This document shows, piece after piece, positions 27,960-39,200 of a stretch of DNA of 64,000 bases. Each line of letters starts with the position of its first letter. The first letter of the stretch is position 1. The stretch spans positions 22,872,501 through 22,936,500 of the forward strand of contig CM045733.1 in the NCBI GenBank assembly GCA_024760905.1. The letters are read 5' to 3'. A model generated the notes under the pieces. It was not told the origin of the DNA. It ran no database searches and worked only from the letters and a program-made list of their open reading frames with translations. The position numbers and the translations under genes are program-made. Source of the DNA: Plotosus lineatus (taxonomy: Eukaryota; Chordata; Actinopteri; Siluriformes; Plotosidae).

Positions 27960-29362
27960 CTTCTTTCAATGTTGTGCTTGTGTTAATGTCGTTTGTTAAT
28001 ATTTAGTAAAAAAAATCATATTGACGTTACATTTAATATGATTCCAATTCATTACCTAATTCTGGTAATTAAACACTTTCAGATTAATTTAATTTAGTTA
28101 TCTTTTTAAAAATATCCAACGTTAACAGTTGTCACCCGTTTTCTCAGAAGTTCCTCCTCCGCACTCATGCTGGCCATAACCGTACGCAATTATGATTGGC
28201 TTGTACAGTTTCTCCTCCACCGGCGTTAGCCAATCATAGTGTAGGAAAACGTGTTTACCAAAATACGGGTAGGAAATTATAGAGTTGCTGCTTGTGGTTG
28301 AATTCGCGCACGCGCATTTAGTGTCGACAAGCACGATTCCTGTAAGCAGAAAAGCACTAACTCATGTACGAGGTAGAAACGTACCTCAGTTTTCAACCTC
28401 TGCTTAAAAAAACCACACTTCTTACAGCCGCGACCATGACTTCTCTGTTCATTTTCATGTTGAAGTTTGTTAATAGCCAAAAATCGTTAGTATTTTTCTT
28501 AGCATTTTCTGAGAGTAGCATCAGTTTTTTACGCCAGCAAAGAATGCGGCAAAAAAATAATAAAAAGGACACTAGTGACTAAACATTTCTTAGACTAAGC
28601 GGCTTTTCTAGTTCATACTATTTAATATTTAACCTATTACATGTAGCATTGACAGGAAACGGAAGTTATCCCGCCGCCCGGTGTTGTCCAATCAGCAAGC
28701 TGCTCTTTGAAACGATCCAGTAAATTATCCAATCATAAGTTTGGCGCGTGATGGGTCATTTCGAAGTGCCTGCCGATCCAAACAGAGAGCGCATGCGCAC
28801 TACCAGTGGCAACACTAATGGAAGAACAAAACACTAGCAGTCTTGATCCGTTAAGATAGAATATAACATGTCTATTTAGGTATAATGCTTAAGGTCATAT
28901 AAATATTCAGACACTGACTAAAAGCTGAGCTTTGAAAAAAAAAATCTATTTCTTTTCAGTAAAGAAAAAGTCATAAAATACAGCAACATAACATTTTTCA
29001 GTGGTATTCAAAAAGTTATTTCTCCTCAAGAATGAAATCCATTGACTTAAAGAAAAGAAAAAAATAATTTTCTGTGAAGTGCAAGTACATTCATTGTCAA
29101 CAGCAGGCAGCAAGTTAGATTGACTGTGTTGCCACATGAGCACAGATATAACAACAAAATCAAGCTCATGGGCTTTCATGTGCCCAACCTGTTTACTATT
29201 ATATAAAACTTTATTAGTTAACTTCTAGAAGGCCACCTGTGAATATCAGATCTCATGATTAACCCAGACAGATACTATTCCATATTTTTCTTATGGAAAC
29301 CTGATGAAACCACTTTGTGGTGTTTGTGGGCACATTCCTTCTCTTTCTTCCTCTGTCCATAG
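27960..29362. other. Gene 2 candidate intron 1 and promoter-like segment
   Basis: Contains CCAAT boxes and a GCGCACGCGC-type word near 28,305, a promoter-like patch at 28,680-28,830, and AT-rich sequence after that. No convincing coding exon. Confidence 0.4.
28680..28830. promoter_or_regulatory. Promoter-like segment with NRF1 palindrome and CCAAT boxes
   Basis: Contains two CCAATCA boxes (about 28,687 and 28,729), GGCGCG and a second GCGCATGCGC at 28789-28798, in a short GC-richer patch. It could serve gene 2 or the divergent gene 1. No transcript start can be assigned from sequence alone. Confidence 0.35.
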
Positions 29363-29565
29363 GGTCCGTCCCACCGTTTTCCTCCCTGAGCTTACTGGTT
29401 CCACCTTTACGCCTTATGTCTGCCTTTATGTGGAAAATTGCCGAGCAGCAACATCTGGAGCATTATGGAAAACTAGAAGAATTTATATCCTTAGTCACGA
29501 GGCTTGTCCCAGAAGTCCTGACATGCAGACAGAAAGCAACGCTGGTAATGGCACTCAGAGCAAAG
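29363..29565 (+). CDS. Gene 2 exon 2 (TIN2-like domain, part 1)
   Basis: 203 nt, phase 1 to 0, acceptor CCATAG and donor GTGAAC. It encodes [18 protein letters not shown], then LEEFISLVTRLVPEVL and VMALRAK. It is the closest of the three genes to gene 3 exon 2 ([18 protein letters not shown]). The same helix order is seen in vertebrate TIN2. Confidence 0.9.
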
Positions 29566-32500
29566 GTGAACACACAAGGGTTATTGCATTTAAATGGACC
29601 GAGTAGAAGTGTGGTATTTGAAATGAGTCCAAGGTTTCCAGTACTGACTTTACTTTTTTTTTTCCCCTCAGATGATTCTTGAGATGTGCCGAGGTGAACT
29701 GCCAGCAGACATTGAGACAGTAAAATCACATATACAGAGGATTCAGTCCATGCATTCATCAAAGGTAAACAGGTTTTGTAAAAGTGTAGGGCAAAATGTT
29801 TTTGGTTGTGTGATAATTTGCGTGGTCGCGAAAATAATGTTTGTGTAGCAATGTTGTCTGCGGCCTATTCCTATTAATACTGTATTAATACAAGGCTTCT
29901 TTTGTTCTCAGGGAATTGATACTGAAGCAGACATATTACAGGCAAACCTACTAACGCTTGTGCTCGGTCTGCTGGAGGATCCTGCCAAAAAGGAATACTT
30001 TTTTCAGGTCTGTGCATGTCATCACAATTAATGACAAACAGAACAGTTAAGCTATAGTTTTTTTGTACCATTAAAACCCCATTTATCTAACCTTTCACTC
30101 ACAGTGGAATAAATTGCTCAGCCAGGACATGTTTGGGGCTTGAAGTTTTCACAAAAATATATATTGATCTAAAGATTTCGAAATGCCGTGCTTGTTTCTC
30201 AAGAGAGAAATCCAACTTTGTGCTCAACAGAATTTAATCCTTATCAGTTTTAAATATATTTATTTTAATCAGAGACTCCTGAGGTGATAACGGTGAATTA
30301 TAGTCTATGGGCTGAAGTGATCACTGTAATTGCTTTCTTTTGCATAAAAGTGACGGATCTGTCTTTTAGAAGAGTGTAAAAAAAGATGAGCTTGGATCAT
30401 TTGACATCATGACCTAAGCACAGTGAAGGATTTATTTATTGGAATAAATTACTCAGCTCAGTTGTTGCTAATTATCTTCAGGTATGAAGTTATATTTTAG
30501 TTTGCATTATGCACATCTTTTGGTTAATTTTTTGGAGGAGATTAGTATGGTTCAGGTAAAACCCCATTATGTTTTTGTGGTGACCCGGATCTTGATTTGG
30601 ATCTGGAATTTAAAAAAAATGACTGTTATGGGATAGGGTAAATTTGTATTTTTCCCCTATTTATTTATTTTAACATCAAATTTGCTTACAAATCTATAAG
30701 TAAAGATGACTGTGCGGATCCTAGTAGCATTTTGGTTCAGTTGGAATATTTAGAGTTTTTTGAGGGTAGAAAAATTGTGAAAATATTTAACAGAAATTAA
30801 TACGTATAATATGGGAAATGAGTTTCATTGGTAGAGGTTTGCACTCTGGACTAGTTTCGAAAAAGTAATACATCAGAGTACCAGACATGGAGTATGGTGT
30901 GATTCCTGCACTTTGTGTACCTTCTGCATATATTAAACTTTGATGGGTGGACTTTACTTTAAAAAAAAAATCAAGTGTCAACTCAGATGGTCAATCGAAA
31001 TAAAGAATTGCTCATGGGTTTGGTGTGGGTTAATATGTGGGGCCCATCAAAAAATGTGCTTTTTACGAACAAGTTTTTTTTTCTTTTTCAATCGTTCATA
31101 ATGCCTGAATGTCAACAAACCATATTTAGCTACATAAACAAACATATGTGTACCACTACCACTGGAAACAATGCTGCTGAAACTGATAGTTTCCAAACAG
31201 ACTGGTGCACATCAAGGTGCTGGTGATCTTGAAGCTGAAAGTAATTTGTTTCAGTACGTACTATTGAAAACTTAAGTGACAATCACATGTGTGTGCATTC
31301 TAGGAGGTCTTCCCACATGAGTACGGTCCAGAATTTGACCAAGCACTGCAGGTTCTGGTTGGCCATTTTCTGACAAGACTGGAACAGCTGTTGCCAGTAC
31401 CCAGTTTCAAACAGGTAGGTACTGTTGTCTGTACAGTATAGGAACACATGACTGCTTTTGTTCTTCAAATCAGTGAAACCTACTGTCCTTCCTCACAGAC
31501 TTCGATGTGGCTCAGTGCCTGCCCCTGGGAGTGGAATGAATACCTGGAATCAGTTTGTCGGACGGAGAGTTTATTACCATTGATACAAGTTGGCATTTGT
31601 GGGACTTTGGGGAACAATGGTAAGGCTCATTTAGTGTGTTCTAATAAAACACCCTGAATGTGATAGTGGCTAAAAAGACAATTTAAATATTCAACTAGTT
31701 GTGGTTTTGCGTCTAAGAGATGTTAATGTGTATAATTTTAGAACTCCCACCGGTTGTAGAGGGCAGAATCCTCTCCTCATTGTCCCTTACTGATATGGTG
31801 ATAACCACCCAAACACAGCCCTCCTCCCAGGGCCCTGAGGATGAGGGCAATGGGGACACCCCAGAGGACAATGTCCAGGATGAAGACATCAGTTCAGGTC
31901 TCGATGGAAGTGTAGCCGTCGAATACGTAAGAGTGGACAATGGTGCCATGGAGGAGGACTCGGAGAGGCAAACCTTTGAGAGAGAAATCAAGGAGGCTAT
32001 TAAACATTTAGAAAAGGAGAGTGACTTGTCGGCTGAGCTAGTCGGGAGTCTGCAGGGCACAGGGATGCCAGAGGTTGACTTGGAATTAAAAGCTACTGAT
32101 GAAACAGGAAGTGCTGTGTCTGAAGCAGTACATGCGGCAGAGGATGTTTCAGCTGAGCAGCAAACAGTGATCCCTAGAGTTGCAAATACAAAGATCATGC
32201 AACCCCTGGAGGTTACGCTTTCCACAGCAAACCAAGGAAGTGACGAAGAGCAAAGTGATCCACAGCAGTAAGCTACTGGAGAGCTGTTTTTTATTCTTTT
32301 TTTTTTAATGAAATACAATTTATTTATCCATATTAAGTCCATTTGTTTTTCTTTTTCTAGGACAATTATGGAGGAAGCAGCTCAGGGAGGTGAGTGCTTT
32401 CATATATTATAAATGTATTGTGCAAAAGTACAATTTAGGAAAATCTTTTCTCTGTATACGAAACAAGTTCTCCTTATGAAACGTGCCATTCAAACATTAA

Positions 32501-35184
32501 AACGCGCCATTCAAACAAGTTGCTCTCCCATTGGCTGTCTCCTAACATCCTGCCCCGCTGGCCTCCCATTGACTAGGAGGGATGACGCAGCTCCCTTGAG
32601 CAGCAGCTTGTTTCATGAGTTTTTTGAGTGTGCTCATTGCAGCTTTATTTTTTGGCTCAGGCTTTTAACCTTGCATAAACATTTGTAAGATTATAACCCT
32701 GCTAAGAAGACATGGTCAACACGAAGTAAGTACCTTAAAAGGTATGCTTTCATAATTTTTAAAGGGTAGTATTGGGGGCCTTGAAACGAATCACACGTTT
32801 TACATGTAAAATGCGGTTCTACTTCCAAAAAATCCAGGTTACGAAAAAGGCTCTGGAATGGATTAATTTCGTAAGGTGAGCTACCAATGTATTAGGGAAG
32901 GACATCATATTGTGAAGGGAATTCTTTTATGTAACCTGAAATAGCTAGTTTGTGGTGAGGGGCTTTGGAAGACCCTCCAAGGGCAGGCAAAGTTTTAATG
33001 GACATGCTCCTTGCAATATTGCTAGCTTTCCAGATTTAAACCCCCTCCCCCCATTTTTAGTATGGGGCCGGTGGTGAAGTGGTTCGGGTACTGGGCTCAT
33101 GATCAGGAGGTTGTGTGTTCAAATCCCAGTTAGACCCCCACTGTGCTAAGACCCCTGGGCAAAGTCGAAACCACAAGTGTGCCTCTGTTCACCCAGAAGT
33201 ATAAATGGGTACCAGTAAAAATATACTGGGTAGGTAACCTGCCATGGACTAGCGTCCCATCCAGGAGGCGTTGAACTCCTGGTCGCTTCACGCTATGAAA
33301 ACCGGCGATATGCACCAGCCTGATGAGCCACTCGGCTCGGATGTAAAAAGCCCAACAGACTTTACCTTACCTTACCATTTTCAGTATCCAATTCCCACCT
33401 GCCAAATGTTGCTTTCCCTACCACGCGACCACCATCATCCAGGGATGGGTGGAAGTATGCGCATGCCCCCCATGTGATGCTGCCATCCACCTCTTTATGA
33501 ATTGCTGTACATGGGATTTTGGAGGTAATTTAACACACTCAGAGGGAAATGTTCTTCCCCCTGAAGGAACACATGGTTTGCTGGTAATCTCTGTGAGTGA
33601 GTGAGTGACAGGGAAATGAGAGTATTTGATCCTCTTTGGCAAAATTAACTCCCATGGACTCCCCGGCGTGGCTGTGACATTAACCTTTTTACGATCCAGC
33701 GGTATCCATGTTGAACATACCACACCTTGTTGATGTGCCACTCAGGAGCCATCAAGCCCAGCTCTAACAGCGCATTTACGTTATTGTTGTACCAGGTTAT
33801 ATTACTGCAACTAATTTTTACAAAAATGTTTGTTTATACATCACCAAGCCCACTTTGAGCACTGTTGATAGACTGTAATAATTTTATGATTGTGTGTGAT
33901 GGATGAAACGCAAATTGTTTTGTGATAAGCCCTCGCTTGTGTTTTATAGAGGTAACTGCTGAAGAACCAGGATCAGAACAATCCCCCAGCAATCCACTGG
34001 CAGTCAACTCTTCAAAGGTTCCTGTAAAAAGTTCTTACCTTTTTGGCAGGCTTTTGCACAAGTGTCTGAAGTGTGGCAAGCGTTTTGCATATCGCTCGGA
34101 GCTCCATAAACACCAGGAGAGCCACAAACTCACAACATCCGTCAAGTGCTGTGAATGCGGGCAGATTTTCAGAGATTCCAAACTCCTGGCTCTGCACCGG
34201 CAAAGAGGCTGCCATATAAGGACGTACAAGTGCATCAAGTGCGGTGCAGCCTTCAGGTCTCTCTCGAACTGGTACAAACACCAGCAGGCCCACAAGGTGG
34301 TCTGCACACACAAGTGCCCAGAGTGTGGGAAGGTTTTCCGAAGTCTCACAGGCTTAGTGGCTCACAGACGAGAGCACATGGGCCCTGCGGTAAATGGTGT
34401 TTACACCTGTGACAAATGCGACATGACTTTCGGCTCGTATCGTGGCAGAGTGCTTCATCAAAGGGTCCATACAGATAAATCCAAGCAGCCGTCCCGAAAG
34501 GAGCGTGAACCCGGGAAGTGCCGCTTCTGCGACGAATCGTTCCTCCTGCTGAGTGATCTGAGAGTGCACCTGAAAACTCACCCCGAGTACAGACCACATC
34601 AGTGCGACCAGTGTGGGAAGTGCTTCGCTCTGCACCACAGTCTTCTTGCACATCTCTCCAACCACACAGGAGACAAGCCATACCTCTGCACGCAGTGTGG
34701 CAAGCGTTTCTTCAGCAAGGTTCAGCTGAAATCGCACATGAGGTGTCACTCGGGTGAGCGGCCACACATGTGCCCGCATTGTGGGAAATGCTTCTCGCTG
34801 CTGGGGAACCTGAACATCCACGTACGGATCCATACTGGCGAGAAGCCCTACTTGTGCCGCCATTGCGGAAAAGGTTTCATCTCTGCTGGAGAGCTGCAGG
34901 TGCACGAGCGCAGTCACACCGGTGAGAAGCCATACAGCTGCAGCATCTGTGAAAAAAGATTTGTGGTGTCGAGCCACCTGACGGCACACAAGCGCGTGCA
35001 CACAGGAGAGCGCCCTTACGCCTGCACTCAGTGTGGCAAGAACTTCATACGGCGATATGACTGGAACAAACATATGTACACTCACTCAGGGGTCAAGCCG
35101 TTCCCCTGTACTATCTGCCAGAAGAGCTACACACGCCGCACACACTTGAACAGACACATGCAGAGCCACGGTGTAAGCCATTAG
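29363..35184 (+). CDS. Gene 2: TIN2-N-domain C2H2 zinc-finger protein (8 exons mapped)
   Basis: Spliced plus-strand gene, coding exons 29363-29565, 29672-29764, 29912-30007, 31304-31414, 31499-31619, 31742-32267, 32361-32389 and 33950-35184 (stop TAG). All junctions are GT-AG and all phases match genes 1 and 3. With the candidate first exon at 27494-27500 the coding length is 2,421 nt, exactly 806 codons plus stop. Order of parts: TIN2-like domain (residues about 4-195), acidic linker (about 210-385), micro-exon, then 13 C2H2 fingers to the C-terminus. A polyadenylation signal (AATAAA) follows at 35,313-35,322. The protein is probably nuclear and DNA binding. The TIN2-like domain suggests binding to a partner peptide, as TIN2 binds TPP1 and TRF2, but this is inference. 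Gene 1 lies head to head on the other strand. Confidence 0.92.
29672..29764 (+). CDS. Gene 2 exon 3
   Basis: 93 nt, phase 0 to 0, acceptor CCTCAG and donor GTAAAC. It encodes MILEMCRGELPADIETV and ends SMHSSK. The ATG is at the splice junction and is conserved in gene 3, but it is an internal Met. Confidence 0.9.
29912..30007 (+). CDS. Gene 2 exon 4
   Basis: 96 nt, phase 0 to 0, acceptor TCTCAG and donor GTCTGT. It encodes GIDTEADILQANLLTLVLG and LLEDPAKKEYFFQ, the third helix pair of the TIN2-like domain. Confidence 0.9.
30008..31303. other. Gene 2 intron between exons 4 and 5
   Basis: AT-rich, no exon and no repeat family that I recognise. Confidence 0.5.
31304..31414 (+). CDS. Gene 2 exon 5
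   Basis: 111 nt, phase 0 to 0, acceptor TCTAG and donor GTAGGT. It encodes EVFPHEYGPEFDQALQVLV and [12 protein letters not shown]. The paired hydrophobic spacing resembles the EYGEPFLAAMEKLL region of human TIN2. Confidence 0.9.
31499..31619 (+). CDS. Gene 2 exon 6
   Basis: 121 nt, phase 0 to 1, acceptor CACAG and donor GTAAGG. It encodes TSMWLSACPWEWNEYLESV and ends LGNN plus one base. It closes the TIN2-like domain. Confidence 0.9.
31742..32267 (+). CDS. Gene 2 exon 7 (acidic linker)
   Basis: 526 nt, phase 1 to 2, acceptor TTTTAG and donor GTAAGC. It begins ELPPVVEGRILSSLSL, shared with gene 3 ([16 protein letters not shown]). The remainder is rich in Asp/Glu/Ser and low in hydrophobics, so probably disordered. 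The donor lies just before an in-frame TAA, which shows the splice must be used. Confidence 0.88.
32361..32389 (+). CDS. Gene 2 exon 8 (29-nt micro-exon)
   Basis: 29 nt, phase 2 to 1, acceptor TTTCTAG and donor GTGAGT. It encodes TIMEEAAQG. It corresponds in position and phase to the micro-exons of genes 1 and 3 and joins the linker to the finger exon without a stop. Confidence 0.82.
32450..32889. mobile_element. Tigger-like MITE family T5 (copy in gene 2)
   Basis: The right end GTAAGGTGAGCTACCAATG is followed by TA. The interior (AACGCGCCATTCAAAC, then CCAT.GGCTGTCTCC.AACAT) is the reverse complement of 56,690-56,815. The left end is unclear. Confidence 0.55.
33061..33376 (+). mobile_element. 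SINE family D
   Basis: Head GGCCGGTGGTGAAGTGG with box B-like GTGTTCAAATCCC, body GTAAATGGGTACCAGT-like and GACTAGCGTCCCATCCAGG, tail ACTTTACCTTACCTTACC. A second copy is at 36,632. Confidence 0.78.
33380..33949. other. Gene 2 intron before finger exon, right part
   Basis: A minus-strand open frame of 107 codons (33,741-33,418) has no recognisable family and no partner exons. Otherwise nothing is seen. Confidence 0.45.
33950..35184 (+). CDS. Gene 2 exon 9 (13 C2H2 zinc fingers)
   Basis: 1,235 nt, acceptor TTATAG, stop TAG at 35182-35184. After about 45 linker residues (EVTAEEPGSEQSPSN) there are 13 consecutive C2H2 units, from HKCLKCGKRF to FPCTICQKSYTRR. The last seven are joined by near-canonical TG(E/D)(K/R)P linkers. 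The second finger has a longer His-His spacing (HRQRGCH). All other fingers keep both Cys and both His. Confidence 0.93.
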
Positions 35185-35312
35185 TAACATCAGTGAGCGG
35201 CGTGGAAATCAGTTCGTGTACAGAAGTACATAGTTTTAACACTGACATTCCAGTGCAAAGACCCAAAAGCACATTGCTTCTATGTTTTGTTTGACCAAAT
35301 GCAGATATAATG

Positions 35313-35322
35313 AATAAATAAA
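35313..35322 (+). promoter_or_regulatory. Gene 2 polyadenylation signal
   Basis: Two overlapping AATAAA hexamers about 130 bases after the stop codon, followed by a GT-rich stretch (GTGTGTGCGTGCGTG) that fits a downstream element. Confidence 0.6.
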
Positions 35323-35614
35323 GGTTGACCTTCTAGTTTATCAAAATGTGTGTGCGTGCGTGTACCTCTGTTAATATTTAAGAAAACAATGAGCTTCGAT
35401 ATAAAAATGGAAACGTTTAGTTAAAGTCACAGAAGTGTACACAAGATCATTTTAATGTATGTTTCCAGCCATCTCCACAGTGGGACTGGTGACCCGATCA
35501 ACGTAGTCCCTCCTCTTGCCAAGACTCAGCTAGGATTGGCTCCAGGTTTCCCTGTGACGCTGATGAATGAGTCTCTGGCCCAGCTTGAGCTTTAATCTTG
35601 TATTAATGTTTAGG

Positions 35615-35945
35615 GCGGAACAGTGGCGAAGTGGTCACCATGTCCGACTCACATCAAGAAGGTCTTGGGTTTGATTCCCAGCTTGGGCGTTTGTGTGTGA
35701 AGACTGCATGTTCTCTCCAATCTTGTTTTTGGTTTCCTCTGGGTAATCCGGTTTCCTCCCACAGTTCAAAAACATGCACAGTAGGTTAATTGGATCTTCC
35801 AAATCTCGCTTAGGTGTCAGTGTTGTCCCTACAATGGCCTGGTGAGCTGTCCAGGGAGTACTGTGTCCTCGCCCAGAGTTGGCTGAGATGGGCACCAGCT
35901 TCCCCGCAACCCTAACTAGGATTAAGTTGTTCAGAAAATGAATGT
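35615..35945 (+). mobile_element. SINE family C, plus strand
   Basis: Head GGCGGAACAGTGGCGAAGTG with GGTTTGATTCCC, then CGGTTTCCTCCCACAGTTC, then tail with CCAGGGAGTACTGTGTCC and CAGAAAATGAATG. Confidence 0.8.
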
Positions 35946-36171
35946 CTTTTTTCAGTGTCATCCGTGGTGCTGGATCTGTGAGGTGGCGACTCAGCCCACA
36001 GTGTCACTCGTGCTTTTTAATGAATTAAAAAGTTGTCCACATAATTCTGGCTTTGGTTCTACGGTAAACTAAGTTTAGCAGAAATCTTTTTAATCATACA
36101 CATGCGTTTAAAAAAAAATCAGTTCAAGTTCACTTTGATCGACAAAATTAGACTAAAGAGAATGATAATGC

Positions 36172-36385
36172 CCCCAGTGCAGCGAACTGGGTTATCAAAG
36201 GCCGGCCATGTCTCACTGTCTATGGTGTGAGACGTAAAAAGAACCATTGATGACTTTTGACAAGAGGAGCTGCATCGTGGTCAGCGTGTTTCTGCTCTGC
36301 GATGGCCTGGCGAGCTATCCAGGGTGTACTCTACCCTCACCCAGAGTCGGCTGAGATGGACGCCAGCCTCCTTTCAATGCATTTT
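36172..36385 (+). mobile_element. SINE family B, headless
   Basis: From CCCCAGTGCAGCGAACTGGG to GGACGCCAGCCTCC, where the shared tail breaks off. Confidence 0.65.
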
Positions 36386-36631
36386 AAGTTTGATATAATG
36401 CTGAGCTTCCTGTTTATAAGGATAAATCACAACAGTCCTCAGTGTCAGACAGTCATTGGTACATGTACGATAATCATCTGTCTCACTGTTAGCAATATCG
36501 ATACAGGATGTACAAGCACATACAAGCGTTTAGTAACTTCTGGAAAGCTAAAATACCCCAAAATCAATCTGCCAGTAATGCAGTTTATTATATACAGTAA
36601 TAAAAATGTTGTTTTTAAATAGCTACCATAG

Positions 36632-36920
36632 GGGCTGGGCTTATGATCGGGAGGTTGTGTGTTAAAATCCCGCTAATACCCCCACTATGCTAAGACTCCT
36701 GGGCAAGGTCTTAACCACAAGTGTGCCTCTGTTCACCCAGCAGTGTAAATGGGTACCAGTAAAAATATACTGGGAAGGCAACCTGCGATGACTAGCGTCC
36801 CATCCAGGAGGAGTTATACTCCTGGTCGCTTCACGCTACGGAAACTGGGGATAAGCTCCGGCCTGATGAGCTACGAGGCTCGGGTGTAAAACGCCCAAAC
36901 GACTTTACCTACCTACCTAC
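36632..36920 (+). mobile_element. SINE family D, 5'-truncated
   Basis: Body matches 33,061-33,376 (CACAAGTGTGCCTCTGTTC, then CTAGCGTCCCATCCAGGAG). The tail is ACTTTACCTACCTACCTACC. Confidence 0.75.
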
Positions 36921-37115
36921 CTGCCATCTTGGGCAGCCACAGCCATCTGGTGAGAAAAGTGGGTTTGAGACTGATTCCTGTCTCTGCGGGATGCATGTGT
37001 GGCAGTGGGAGGATAGCTGTCAGAATGTCTCCAATCCTCCTGCATGGTCATCGTCATCATTTCTGGCATGGATTTCTGAGTTTGCTGCCACGGTGGTGTC
37101 AGTGTTTCTGAATCA
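36921..37115 (-). other. Exon-like open segment, unassigned
   Basis: 65 open codons between an acceptor-like TTTTTTTAG and GTAGGTAGG on the minus strand, composition rich in Gln/Met/Thr/Ser (QQTQKSMPEMMTMTM). The donor-like end is simply the reverse complement of the SINE D tail, so this may be chance. Confidence 0.2.
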
Positions 37116-37611
37116 CTAAAAAAAGTTATAATGCAAACACTGCAGAGGGTGGACAATGTTAAATATACTTGAATAAAAAACATCCTCCGGGGTGGAAAGA
37201 TTGAGCTGACTGAATTAGGGCCTTGCCCAAAGGAGTCAACGATGGGCGCCCGGTAGTGCTACGGCTCAGACCCAAAACACTTAAATCAGTCATCTGGTGC
37301 CGTAAAAGTTCCCCAGTGAATAGTCTGTGTTTTATCTTCCAAGAGGTAATTTTGTCAGAATATAAAGATTTCACCACAAAACCACCCCAGCTCATTGGCT
37401 GAGTAGTTCTGATTCATCTGTTTTACATCCTTTGATTTGTGTCTGTTTGCAGTATCATCAATGAGTCCATGTCACCAGAGGAGCAATCATGCTCATGTGT
37501 GATTAATTTGCATGGAAACACGAATTTGTAAAAAGTGGGGAAAAAGACAGAGGTCAAGTTTTAAACAGAAGAAGGCATCTGACTTCAATAGAGAGCAAAC
37601 TACCTTGCCTG

Positions 37612-37657
<46 letters not shown>

Positions 37658-37805
37658 TACACACAAAGAGACATCCATCATGTTTGAAATTACTTTTTGA
37701 TATACATGCCCAGGCCTCAAGATGGCACTATTTTGATATACAGTACATGTTCAGGCCTCAAGATGGCACTGTTTACCAATATCATAGTGTCCCTGGGACC
37801 ATTAA

Positions 37806-38205
37806 CACTTTTGTTAACCCCCCCCCAACTGCAAGCGACTATAAATAGTATTATTGGTCTATAAAATTATTAGTACACCTCTGCATGACATTGTATCTTT
37901 ATTAACATTATAAACAAAAGAAAGAAATATAGTTCAACTTACAACAAAGAAAAACTTCATGAACATTGTTTTTAAATCTGTAAATTGAAAAGATTTAAAG
38001 TACACCAATGTGCCTGAAAAAAAAAATCCTTATTTAAACTCATTCAAGTTATTTATGTCTTAACATCTCCACCTCTCTCCACCTTTCTCTTCGTTCCTGT
38101 TTCTTGGGGGGTTGTTGACTGCGCTTCATATCGTTTGCTCGTGCGAAAAACCGCTACACCATAGTGCGACTACAAGAGCAAAGAATGATCAAGTAGGAAG
38201 AAATA
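37806..38205 (+). mobile_element. MITE family F, copy 4
   Basis: Shares GCGACTATAAATAGTA-type sequence and ACAAAAGAAAGAAATATA with 42.4 kb, and CTCCACCTTTCT and GTTGACTGC.CTTCATAT with 3.8 kb. The right part abuts the hAT MITE at 38,218. Confidence 0.5.
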
Positions 38206-38217
38206 CTTTCTCTAGAG

Positions 38218-38839
38218 CAGGGGTCCCCAACCACCGGTCCGCGGACCGGCGCCGGTCCGCGGCTCAATTGGTACCGGCCCGCAGAAGAAATAATGAATTA
38301 TTTCCGTTTTATTTATTATCTGAGTCTGAACGATCTTTATTTTTGGGAAATATTTTATTTTGAAAAATGACTGGATTCTCTTGGTTACATGTCAGTCATT
38401 TGAGCGCTAAAATGTAACCCGCAAGGGGACGGCACATGAACAGAGGCGAGTTGGACATGTTTCAAACAATAGCGGGGATTTTGGGTGAGGCTGAGCCTTT
38501 ATTCTCCCAGCTGGTGCACCATCACCTGTTTTTGTTTTGTTTTGTTTTGTTTTATTTATTTTTTAGAAAACTCCAAGCTCTACTTCACATTTATTTCAAC
38601 TGTTGAAAAATAACAGTCATGGAGTTATTATTAGAATTATTATTCTTATTAGTGTTCTTGATGATGTTGCTAATAATAATAATTATAATGATAATAATAA
38701 TAATAATATTAATAACATTTTGTATAAATAAATTATACTTACAATATAAACAATCTATGACAACCCCCCCCAGGACCACGGAAAACTTGTTAAGCGTTGG
38801 TTGACTGGTCCGCGGTGATAAAAAGGTTAGGGACGCCAG
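38218..38839. mobile_element. hAT-type MITE, family H1 copy 2
   Basis: Ends CAGGGGTCCCCAACC and GGTTAGGGACGCCAG, with the exact 8-bp duplication CTCTAGAG (38,210 and 38,840). The body shares GAGCGCTAAAATGTAACCC and CATGTTTCAAACAATAGCGG with 10,196-10,707. Confidence 0.9.
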
Positions 38840-38929
38840 CTCTAGAGTCAATAAGGAGAAATGCGAGGGTTTTTAATCACATGTGCACTGGTGATAGTCC
38901 CGAACTGTCCAAAAATTGAATGCAGACCC

Positions 38930-39200
38930 TTTCCATTGATGCCATCAATGCTGGGACACTGTCTTCTGACGGCTCTGCCATGGCAGCCGGAACGCTGTCT
39001 TCTGATGGCTCTGCCTCAGAAGCTATGGCAGCCAGAACACTGTCTTCTGATAGCTCTGTCTCAGCACCTGGGACACTGTCCTTAACACAGTTTCCTTTGG
39101 CAGCCAAGACACTGTTCTGTAAAGGGTCTGTCTCAGCCGCCAATGTCTGCTGTAGACTCTGCCTCAGCAGCTGGGACACTGTCTGTAGATTGGTTTTCGT
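38930..39200 (-). repeat. Degenerate tandem repeat encoding SEDSVxAA units
   Basis: Five to six imperfect units with GACAGTGT(C/T)C(C/T)(A/G)GC on the minus strand, in an open frame (SEDSVLAA, SEDSVPAAMAEP, SEDSVPALMA). Unit length varies around 27-45 bases. It could be part of a decayed coding exon or a plain minisatellite. Confidence 0.5.

Noticed and set aside
28364..28582. Small frame with a start in the promoter-like region
   Set aside because: It looked like a possible first exon of gene 2, but no donor gives phase 1. The 27,494 candidate fits better.
33418..33741. 107-codon minus-strand frame in a gene 2 intron
   Set aside because: No recognisable domain, no splice partners, and codon use without pattern.
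34354..35085. Long minus-strand open frame opposite gene 2 fingers
   Set aside because: It is the antisense shadow of the repetitive C2H2 codons. Similar shadows occur opposite gene 1 fingers (6,593-7,270).
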